Positions 1 to 8,320 of a stretch of DNA of 64,000 bases are shown in pieces; the stretch's first letter is position 1; each line of letters begins with the position of its first letter. The stretch covers positions 248,001-312,000 of the forward strand of contig NC_090773.1 in assembly GCF_001761485.1 (NCBI RefSeq), in the 5' to 3' direction. The DNA comes from Yarrowia lipolytica (taxonomy: Eukaryota; Ascomycota; Dipodascomycetes; Dipodascales). Both the position numbers and the translations under genes were made by a program. The notes under the pieces were generated by a model. The model was not told the DNA's origin, searched no databases, and worked only from the letters and a program-made list of their open reading frames with translations.

Positions 1-1290
1 TCGCTGAAACTCGAGTTTGTTGTATTACAAGGTGTGATATTGTACATCATTCGAATCAGCGAGATCCCGCGAGTCAACGGAACAATATACATATATTTAA
101 GCATTGACGGACTTTGGACGGGCTACAATTGGCCACCCTAACTCGATTCCGCAACCAGGCCGGCAAGTACAGTATGTACTGTAGTATACTATCTCGCAGC
201 CTGGCAACGTTGATAGTGCGCGATGAACCATTGCGCTGCAATAGAGGTAGCTCGTGACGCGGGGATATCTATAGAAGATCAAGAAGCAACCGCACCGGTC
301 AAGACGACATCGACCAATCCAACAATGAACCAGAATCTGATCTCAACTCTACCACTGGTGACACGATCAACAATGCAACTACTACGAGAGCGAAGCATTT
401 AAGACACATCCTCGAATCGTGAGAGCGTTTAGCACACACCGACCGATGGCACAGTCAATATTGCTGCTTGTAACAACAGTCAGGCAGCCAGTACTAGCAC
501 TCGAACACCAGATCAGGGGTTTCCTCAACTGGAAGCACGATTGCCGACGTTTTCCAAGTAGATTTGCATAAATGGTGTCGTTCAACCGCGTGTGTTTGGT
601 GCAGATTGGCTTGCCCTATGGCGGAAGAAGGTACAGTCATCTGTTTTTAATGGCGGTGATGACTACAACCTGAACTTCATCCCCCAGGGCATTGATAAAT
701 GCTGTTAGTGGCCTCTGGCTGGCCTTGGACCGGAAGCCAGTGGGGCTAGTAGTGAAACGATTGAAGCACTGGCTCCAATTGACTTCTCTTGTTTGGTGCT
801 AAGACAGAGGACCGTTGATGCCATTGTTCTGGCAAGCTAGTGTTTTTAGAGGCAACCACGATCGATGTGCCTTTTACTTCATCGTGGGTAGACCTGTGAT
901 TTCATTTTTTTATGGTAAGAATACTGTGCCAGTTGGTCTCATTGATACCACAGGAGTCGCAATTGTGGCTAACCAGTATAATTTACCAGAATACTGGTGT
1001 ATTTCTCTGAAAAGCAATAAGAAAGGCCACGTTGATGTCAATACGGCTTTCGAGGCATGGCGGCCGACCAAAAAACACTGCTTTATTGGGTCCACGTATC
1101 AGAGGTACCGGATGTACCCCGTGGCGAGTATTAATAGACGAGTTGGCGGACTCGGAGAAGACTCAGGACATGTTGAAGGGCTTCCTAAACAATACTCGAG
1201 GTCACTCTGCAATGGTCTCTCACAAGCTGTTGGAGCTGGAGGAGACGTTGGAGACTGCAAACTGATGGCCGCGCGCAGTGGATAATATAG
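1..1290 (+). pseudogene. Decayed coding-like region, family not recognised
   Basis: Several stretches on the + strand read as plausible protein with balanced composition, but they lie in different frames and no single frame covers the region. The longest open piece is at 815-1285; another readable piece is around 570-700 and the last ends near 1265. I do not recognise the family. It could be a dead host gene or the body of an old mobile element, since LTR-type fossils lie about 1 kb away. It has several breaks. A perfect inverted repeat TACAGTA-TG-TACTGTA lies at 168-183 inside or just upstream. Confidence 0.3.
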
Positions 1291-1376
1291 GGTGCTTGAA
1301 CGAGTTATAATTATTGCAAGTTATGGTAGGATATCGCTAGTATTGCAACTCTGACCGTCTGATAAGATCCTGATCA

Positions 1377-1973
1377 TCAATTGAGCAGCTCGTGTGAAGT
1401 GGACTGCGACTGTTCGTATGTGGGAGGAAGATCAAGCTCAGATTCCGACTGAGATTGTTGCTGAGATCGAACTGAGTCAGTCACATGATCCTGGGATGGG
1501 TGTGAGACATTCGCACGGAAAGGGGAGGAAGATCTCATGTCGGGAATGTGATCTACAACTTGTCTCTGACTGGAGCCTTGTTCAAAAACGTCCATACCTT
1601 CGTACCCGTGACCCTGAGTGCTGCTATAGCCAGGTTGGACCTGCAAGGGGTTAATTACAAATCCCTGTGGCATACCATAGCCCAGGACAGGCAGGATGGC
1701 GTTCCGGGCTTGCTGCTGGGCCTGCATCTGGATGTTCTGGGCCTGCTGCTGGATCTGTTGCCTGAGATCACGAGTCTGTTGCTGGACCTGCTGTTGGATA
1801 TCACGTGTCTGTTGTTGAATAGCACGTGAATGCTGGTCGGTGTCATTGTTCGGGTTCTGAAAACTCGTGCCATCTAATATTGATTGATTGTTATTGTTGA
1901 AACCTGATGAAGAGTCGAAAAACTGCTCGCGGGAGTCCTGGTATCGCGACTTGATCTCCTTGTCAATGGTCAT
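1377..1973 (-). CDS. Small Gln-rich protein with C-terminal PPxY motif (hypothetical)
   Basis: A 198-residue open frame. The middle (about residues 50-95) is made of Gln-rich repeats of the type QQQTRDIQQQ, probably a coiled coil encoded by CTG/CAG-like triplets. The rest is hydrophilic and rich in Ser and Gln, with no signal peptide or membrane segment. The C-terminus carries LPPTYEQ, a PPxY motif of the kind bound by WW domains such as those of Rsp5/Nedd4 ubiquitin ligases. A second small protein at 3004-3219 ends in the very similar PPPPYEQ. I recognise no family. Low complexity means the frame could be open by chance, but the conserved tail shared with its neighbour argues for a real gene. 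Confidence 0.45.
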   Translation of the reverse strand: MTIDKEIKSRYQDSREQFFDSSSGFNNNNQSILDGTSFQNPNNDTDQHSRAIQQQTRDIQQQVQQQTRDLRQQIQQQAQNIQMQAQQQARNAILPVLGYGMPQGFVINPLQVQPGYSSTQGHGYEGMDVFEQGSSQRQVVDHIPDMRSSSPFRANVSHPSQDHVTDSVRSQQQSQSESELDLPPTYEQSQSTSHELLN

Positions 1974-2099
1974 TGTGGGTGTCGGCGGTTAATACAGACA
2001 GGTGTGGGATTCCCAAATGTATGAATACAACGAACTGTATGCTTTGCTTGTCGACAAAACTGATGAATGTGAAAGGGGACTGAAAAACCTATATATATG

Positions 2100-2300
2100 A
2101 TTATTACACCCACTTCACAAGACACCGATAATACAGTATGTACAGTGCACACATGTGTATATTCATGAAAGAGATTCCGGACCAGTAGACAACTCGTATT
2201 TATAAAACAGACATCAGCCAACTACCAGCAACGCCACATATACCCATGTGCTGACAATTGCCAGTTATTACTCGGCCAGCTATTAACTGCAGCCGAGGGG
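2100..2300 (-). mobile_element. Old LTR-like relic, diverged from the solo LTR next to it
   Basis: Reading alongside the 273-bp solo LTR at 2566-2838, this stretch keeps the same order of landmarks: CCCACTT, GACAC, AAGAGATTC-like, a short GACATC block, and an ATTACTCGGCCAG-like end. It looks like an older, heavily diverged copy of the same LTR family in the same orientation. Edges are approximate and no target-site duplication is visible. It is a degraded fossil. Confidence 0.3.
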
Positions 2301-2565
2301 GAAGGTCCTTGCGGTGCGGCTAAGTAGCAGGAGGTTTACTGCAACCATAGTAGTACAGTACATACAGTATTGTATAGGTAGTTATAGCAACTGTAGTGCA
2401 CAATTTAATTATACAGATATGGATAGGGTACGAACGCACCTTGAATGGAGTGAAGATGACAAAAACGAGTCATCGGAAATTCGATGTACCATTGCAAACG
2501 GATCTACAAAGTCAAATGGTATGGAAAAGCCACATTTTCAGTCGCGGTGTACTTAATGAAGTATG

Positions 2566-2838
2566 TATTGAAGATCATAAGTATTATTGATGTGATATAG
2601 TTAATTAACAACTTACAACCCACTTCTAGGGACACGACGTTCCGATAGTAGCACACACCAGAAGGGTGTGTGCTTGCTCATTCACCAGAAAAGAGATTCT
2701 AGATCAGTGGATAAAACTATCTACAGGATGGACATCTCGTCTACGACCCAGCTGATTCCTCTCATTACTATGTGGTGACTTCTCATCATTATGTGAGGAA
2801 TTAGCCAGGTATTACCCCACCGGGTATTACCTCCAACA
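2566..2838 (-). mobile_element. Solo LTR (copy A), Ty3/gypsy-type by length
   Basis: This 273-bp block is almost identical, in inverted orientation, to 59705-59977. Read on the - strand it begins TGTTG and ends CAATA, close to the usual TG...CA ends of LTRs, and it is flanked by a direct 5-bp repeat GTATG (2561-2565 and 2839-2843). The other copy has a different flanking 5-bp repeat, so the two inserted independently. No internal retroelement body adjoins it, so it is a solo LTR. From memory the Y. lipolytica gypsy-like element Tyl6 has LTRs of about 276 bp, which would fit. The near-identity of the copies suggests recent insertion. Confidence 0.75.
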
Positions 2839-3003
2839 GTATGTACTATCGATATTTAGGGCAACTATTATCTAGGATTGCCATTTTCATGTTCAATATT
2901 TCGTAGCTACTGTATGTAATATCATTAATCCTTAGATGAGGCGACTGGTCTATCGAAGGCAATTTGGAAGTGCATCTAAAAAGTGGGTATAAACTCCCCA
3001 GTG

Positions 3004-3219
3004 TTAGTTGGACCATGATTGCTCGTATGGAGGAGGGGGTTCGAGTTCAGTATCACGGCGAGTTTGTGGCTGGAATCGAGTAGCTTCGATCTCTTCAGTA
3101 TATGGCTGGTATTGCGTGAGGATGTTCTTATCGCTTGGGGTTTCTCCGTCAATCACTTTGCGGTACAGTTTTTTGATCAGCTTGACTCGTCTGGATGGAT
3201 AAAATGGGTTGGGGAACAT
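3004..3219 (-). CDS. Very small protein with C-terminal PPPPY motif (hypothetical)
   Basis: A 71-residue frame: a basic N-terminal half (RRVKLIKKLYRK) followed by an acidic, Pro-rich tail ending ELEPPPPYEQSWSN. The tail closely matches the end of the gene at 1377-1973 (ELDLPPTYEQSQS), while the rest of the two proteins is unlike. Both lie on the - strand, about 1 kb apart, with LTR fossils between them. An upstream exon cannot be excluded. Function unknown; the PPxY motif suggests recruitment by a WW-domain protein. Confidence 0.35.
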   Translation of the reverse strand: MFPNPFYPSRRVKLIKKLYRKVIDGETPSDKNILTQYQPYTEEIEATRFQPQTRRDTELEPPPPYEQSWSN

Positions 3220-4215
3220 TGATGGGTGGGGATATTACGGGAGGAGGGTAGTTTATATAGAGAACGAACTGGCGAACATGGTGAATTGTATGCACACAGT
3301 GCACAGCCCTGCCAACGTGACCATGAGAACATCGTGTTTCAACTGTAGGTTTTTGGGGACCTGAAAGCTCCAAATTTGAACCGTAGAGAGCTGAAATCCA
3401 GGGCTTTTGATTGGTGTTTCCAGATTCTCATAGTGTCTCGTTCTCCGTGTGAGACAGGGACTTTCGCTTAGTCCGCGACAGACAAATCAAAGTTTCAGAT
3501 ACCGGAGTTATTATTAGCCGACTTGCATACGAGGCTGTGGGGGAAGTTTAAATTAGGAGATACAGTAACCGAAGATAACGCAGAACAAGGGAGCTGAGCT
3601 GTGAGAACATCTGGTGGATAGAAGTACTAAACTGGGTAAATACACCGCGGCTTATTGATTGAGACAAAAATTCCGAGACTAATGTCTTTTGGTATAATCC
3701 CATCTGTTCTTATTGTGCCCAGGAAGAGCTGATTGTGGAGTCGTTTTTGTAGGTCACGACTCACACAGCCCCGCTGCATATAGCCGTGTATTCGATAGCC
3801 GCCGAGGTTGAAGAATGACCAGAAACACTCGAGAGTTGACGTTCAATGGATGACAACCTCTCGCCCATAGAAATAGTTTGTTATCCTCATGCCTAGTTCG
3901 TTCCTCTCCGGCCTTGGTTGTACTACTCTCTCGGACCTGAACTTCACCAGTATCTCTGAGGTTTATAGAACAAACCAATCGATCAGAGACAGTATAGAGA
4001 GATACGCTGAACTGTCAATGTCACGCAGTATATCACTACATACTGTACACTCCTACAACACAGCAAATCCTACTTGAAAAATTAACAAGGTAAAATCTAA
4101 TCAAATAATTTAAAATGCTACCGTTTCCAGAAAGGCTCGTTGTTCCTACTGTACTTCAGTCTAGAGCCGCTCTAGATCACGACTCGCTTCAGCTCTGGGT
4201 GAGCTTTTTACATGA
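3220..4215. other. Gene-free interval
   Basis: About 1 kb between the small PPPPY gene and the 3' end of the App1-like gene. Short open frames on both strands lack coding character. I see no RNA gene or repeat here apart from a half copy of the TACATACTGTA word near 4040. Confidence 0.5.
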
Positions 4216-6603
4216 CTATAACAGCTCCTTAATAGGTTCCTTTTCCACCGTCTTTGCCAGCTCCAGTGTCTCCCCTTCGACCTTTGGAGGCTCCTTCCAT
4301 AGTCTCAATCTGACATTAGCAGGTAACTCCCTTCGCGCTCGTCTCACCCGCTCCTTCCACTTGAACTGCCGATCATTGTCAGAGTACAGTCTAGGTGTCT
4401 CATCCGTCTCCTGAGATGCTGCCACGTTCATAGATCCACTGGTGACCTGATCAGAAATGCTTCTCATAGTCTCAGGCTGAATCTTGCGTCTCGGAGGCAG
4501 AGGGGGGGCTCCATAGGCCGCTGTAGCAGCGATGGCAGCATTGGACGCAGCGGAGTCCGGTTTTCCAGTGTGTTCTCGGTCGACGTTCTCATCGGTCTTC
4601 TTTCCAGCAAGACCAACGGGCTTTCTAGGAACAGGAGGAGGCACTTTCTTGCCGATAGGAGAGTCCATGAGGTTTACAGGCTGAACAGGCTTGCGCGCCA
4701 CTTTCATTGGTCGTTCTCGTTCATCAGCCTCCTTTTTGAGAGCAGCAATTTCGACTCTAAGAAAGTCGTAGTCCAGTTCTCGGTCAGACGTAATGTCTCG
4801 AATATAGATGCCGAGAATCTGTTGGGGATAGACCTTGGCAAGTTCCACGTAGGCCTCCAGATCACCCTCTCCGGAGTCTCCAACGAGAATGAAGCGTCGC
4901 TGGGGGAAGTCTCGCAGAATCTGCTCCAAATTAAACTTCTTTCGTTCAGCAGGGGCTTCAAAAAGCTGAGACAAGACTCCAGCGTAGTCTTTCAGATGAA
5001 TGGATCCTCTAGGGAAGCCGTGCATGTGCAAATACTCCTTGATGACCGGGTACAGCTGCCAGGGTGAATTCGAGACGTAATGGGTCTGAACACCCAGTCC
5101 TGACAACTTGTTGTACCACTCCACCACTCCAGGGATACTCAGGCCGTCCAGATCCTTCACAAACACGTTCTTGATCATGGCCTTTTTGTCTCCAGTCACT
5201 CCAGTGTGTTTGATGGTGTCATCAATATCGGAAATCAGAGACACTCCCTCATATGACACATCGATGAGATCCTGCTGGACCGAATAGGGTGTGTTTCTGA
5301 CATGGATTTTCATGATTGTTGGCTTGAAATCGAGCCGCAAAGCAGTTCCAAACTTACCCGAAGTGTGGGAATGCAGAGTCGTCGACGTGGCGTGCTCATT
5401 GTCGTCTATAATGGTGACATCGAGGACGGCGTTGACGAGCGGCTGAGCCACAAATGGCGCAAACCGCTCCTTCATGATTGTGTCTTCCAGGGAAGAGTCA
5501 GCGGGGAGTGATTGAGAACTGGCAGTGGAGTCCAGCGAGATGCTGCTGGCAATAGTGGTTGTTCTGCTGGAATAGATGCGACTAGCAGGGGGAGGGGGGA
5601 CTCGTCTTCTACCGGCAGTAGGGGAATCACGCGAGGGAGATTCATATCCATCCCTCACGGATGAAGCACGTGAAGAAGTAGTCGATCTAGACGAAACCGA
5701 CTCAGATCCGTCCAAATCAATCAAATCCGGGGTACTGGCACTCTGTGCTCCATTTCTGAACCCCCTAGTACTCATTCGGCCCTGTCTCTCCTTCTCAATT
5801 TCTTCCAATGCGGCAATATCTCGTTCCAGTTTTTCCTCGGAGTTGCCACTGAGATACGATCTGACCATGTTCAGAATAAACCGGTTCTTTCGCGACGTCC
5901 ATTCTCCAGGCACAGAGATGGTTCCCTTAATATCCACCTCATGGGTTCCATCAGGAAGCATTCGAGAGTAGGTGGGGTAAGCTGTGATTGTGGGTGCCAG
6001 GTTCGTCTCCGACAGATCCAACGGCTCGTTGTTCTGGGTCAATTTCTCAGCCACAAACGTTTCTGACTTGGTCTTGATGGACTGCCAGATTTTGCGCGTG
6101 TTGTATCCACTCATTCTCAGCCAGTGCTTGAAGTAGTATGGTTTTCGGGTCGCTCTGTAGTAGTACAGCAATCGGGCAATGTCTCGTCCCTTGGGCTGAC
6201 CGGCCTTGTGTCGTTTCTTGCGCTCTTCGCGTTTCAGGCGCCGTTCCAACCGCTGCTGTTTGCTCCAGCGGGTGAAGATGGACTTGAAAAACCGGTAGAC
6301 AAACGAGTGGCGTTTCTTGACAATGTAGGGGGCCGGAGGGGGCTGAGAGGCTGGTGTTAGAGCAGTGACGACGTTTTTCGACGGCTTCAAGCTCCGTTTG
6401 TGTTCGAACCGGAGCGCTCCTTTGGGTCTGGGGGACGCGACTACTGTGGTGGGCTTGCGTGCGGTGGTGGCAGTAACTTCTTTTTTAGCCGATAAAAAGG
6501 CGTTCTGGAGGGTCGGCGAAAAGTGTCTTTGGTGGACGAGTAACGGGCGACTGAGCGGGGCACGTGACGCGAGAGACAGCCGCGTGGATCGCGCCAAAAA
6601 CAT
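4216..6603 (-). CDS. APP1: App1-like phosphatidate phosphatase (DUF2183) with likely mitochondrial presequence
   Basis: Related to yeast App1, a Mg2+-dependent phosphatidate phosphatase of the HAD superfamily that makes diacylglycerol. The DUF2183 domain is clear: SLISDIDDTIKHTG near residue 460 from the chosen start carries the DxDxT nucleophile motif, followed by FVKDLDGLSIPGV, HYVSNSPWQLYP and ILVGDSGEGDLE. The C-terminal region has Pro-rich SH3-ligand-like motifs (KKVPPPVPRKP, APPLPPRRK), as in App1, which binds actin-patch proteins. The frame opens at 6654, but I chose the ATG at 6603 because MFLARSTRLSLASRAPL is a typical Arg/Ser-rich amphipathic mitochondrial presequence. Length is 795 residues against 587 for S. 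cerevisiae App1; the excess is N-terminal basic and Ser-rich linker sequence. The phosphatase fold is certain, the location inferred. Confidence 0.9.
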   Translation of the reverse strand: MFLARSTRLSLASRAPLSRPLLVHQRHFSPTLQNAFLSAKKEVTATTARKPTTVVASPRPKGALRFEHKRSLKPSKNVVTALTPASQPPPAPYIVKKRHSFVYRFFKSIFTRWSKQQRLERRLKREERKKRHKAGQPKGRDIARLLYYYRATRKPYYFKHWLRMSGYNTRKIWQSIKTKSETFVAEKLTQNNEPLDLSETNLAPTITAYPTYSRMLPDGTHEVDIKGTISVPGEWTSRKNRFILNMVRSYLSGNSEEKLERDIAALEEIEKERQGRMSTRGFRNGAQSASTPDLIDLDGSESVSSRSTTSSRASSVRDGYESPSRDSPTAGRRRVPPPPASRIYSSRTTTIASSISLDSTASSQSLPADSSLEDTIMKERFAPFVAQPLVNAVLDVTIIDDNEHATSTTLHSHTSGKFGTALRLDFKPTIMKIHVRNTPYSVQQDLIDVSYEGVSLISDIDDTIKHTGVTGDKKAMIKNVFVKDLDGLSIPGVVEWYNKLSGLGVQTHYVSNSPWQLYPVIKEYLHMHGFPRGSIHLKDYAGVLSQLFEAPAERKKFNLEQILRDFPQRRFILVGDSGEGDLEAYVELAKVYPQQILGIYIRDITSDRELDYDFLRVEIAALKKEADERERPMKVARKPVQPVNLMDSPIGKKVPPPVPRKPVGLAGKKTDENVDREHTGKPDSAASNAAIAATAAYGAPPLPPRRKIQPETMRSISDQVTSGSMNVAASQETDETPRLYSDNDRQFKWKERVRRARRELPANVRLRLWKEPPKVEGETLELAKTVEKEPIKELL

Positions 6604-7958
6604 GATACCGGTGCAGCGAATCGATCGATCACAAGTTCGGTTATCCAGACACACTACAAGTACACTTCACTTTCGGACAAGACAACAAGAGACCAGTCCA
6701 AAAAGTATAATCCACGTGTGGTGTATGTATGGATGAGATGGGAGATGGCAAGTAGAGGTCACAAGAGAGGGTCAGAAGAGCAGAGACCAAAGAGGAAAAG
6801 GGTCGTGTGGTGTCTCGCACATGATATACGACTCGAAAGCTTTTTTTCTTTCTCTTTCTTCGCGGCGGTTTACCCCAGTAGCGTCTCTTTGGGGGATGCT
6901 GCTATGTATCACTTGCTATTGTGCTGCCTCACTTGTATGCAGGTTGCACGGAGACACACACAGGTGGACTTTTTGGGGGTAATCTATAGAGATGTATTAC
7001 ATACATACAACTGCAGAAATTTATATCACGTGTCCAACAACGTATCCCCACTATCCGGCTTACTAAACATCCCGTTTAGACTCCTCCTACAGCACTACTT
7101 GTAGTACATACGAGTACTTGTACTCTCAAACAACCGTTAACAAGCTCATCTCGCACAAGCAAACTTTATTGGAAAAGGGCAGAGCAACGCAACACAGCAA
7201 CAAGACGCCCAAATGGAAGTTTTAATGAGAGAAAAGGGTCGCGAACACTTGTAAATCGACATAACGTGTCCTGTCATTCCCTCTTGGGTGTGTGTGTATG
7301 CTGTATAGTCATGTTGGGTTTATCCGTTTGGCGCCTCCGGCTCGATAACGAAAGCTTAAGCAGTCGAGTGTTCTAAATTCAGTTTTGCTCTTAACCTGAA
7401 CAAGACAAATTCAGAGCCGCATAGATATGGAGGTTTGTTTTGGGCACTGATCAGGTGATATATTACTTGGATATTGTATTTTATGGTATCTATGTGATCG
7501 GGGAAGCTGACAGATTAGGACTATTATAAAATATGAGTTACATTTTGCAGTAAACACGAGAGGTGGTTGTTCTCAAGACACTATGAAAAGTTATCTAATT
7601 TTTTTTTTGTAACTGTCTCGAAGTCAACAAATCAAAGTAATTTTGTTTGCAATCCAAGTAAGATTTGTGACGAAACTTTGGGGGACGAAATCGTTCCAGA
7701 AAAGAAAAAAAAAAGACTTTTCAGAAGCCTATTGTAAGTATCTGTGTAAGATTCAATTACGGTGTCCCCCTACGGTGTAATATAACCCCCCCTAGAACCA
7801 AACTGCCCACTCATTGTTGGGTCTCTACGCATATTCTAAACCCCATGAAGCAGCTACCATGTACACAAGTGCGCCATGTATCTCACGCCACAATTACGTA
7901 ATAACAAAAATACACACACAATTGTCACCCTCCTCGAGGTCCACAGATTGATTCCCCG

Positions 7959-7959
<1 letters not shown>

Positions 7960-7990
<31 letters not shown>
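7960..7990. repeat. TA dinucleotide microsatellite
   Basis: About fifteen uninterrupted TA units in the intergenic region. Length is likely to vary between strains. Confidence 0.95.
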
Positions 7991-7992
<2 letters not shown>

Positions 7993-8165
7993 TAATAACC
8001 CCACTGTGTAGTCCCCAAACCCCCCATCCCAGATTCCCTCGCCACCGAATCCCACAACCCTATCGAGCTTAAACCTCCGCTTACCAAAGCTGTCGTTAAA
8101 GGAGATGGAGGTATATGTAGCAAGTAGGGAGATGAGAGAACTCGGGATAACGGGGATGGTTTTGT

Positions 8166-8260
8166 CACGTGATGTGTCACGTGGACACGGTATTTTCTCT
8201 GTTATATGTCACGTGCATTTCCAGCAACTTCTCCTTCACACCGCAAATACCTCACACGTG
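8166..8260. promoter_or_regulatory. Cluster of four CACGTG boxes upstream of the GDSL gene
   Basis: Exact CACGTG palindromes lie at 8166-8171, 8178-8183, 8210-8215 and 8255-8260, between 60 and 155 bp before the ATG at 8321. CACGTG is the classic bHLH site (Cbf1/Pho4 type in yeasts). Four in 95 bp at promoter distance make a regulatory role likely; the factor is unknown. Confidence 0.6.
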
Positions 8261-8320
8261 CAAAATGTCTATAGAATGATAACTCTAACCTGACATCATC
8301 ACCACAACACACACCACACC

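Larger units (their letters stand above)
6604..8320. other. Divergent intergenic region between APP1-like and GDSL genes
   Basis: About 1.7 kb with no supportable gene. It holds one CTACTTGTAG word at 7095-7104, a TA microsatellite and, at its right end, four CACGTG boxes close to the GDSL start. Confidence 0.5.
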
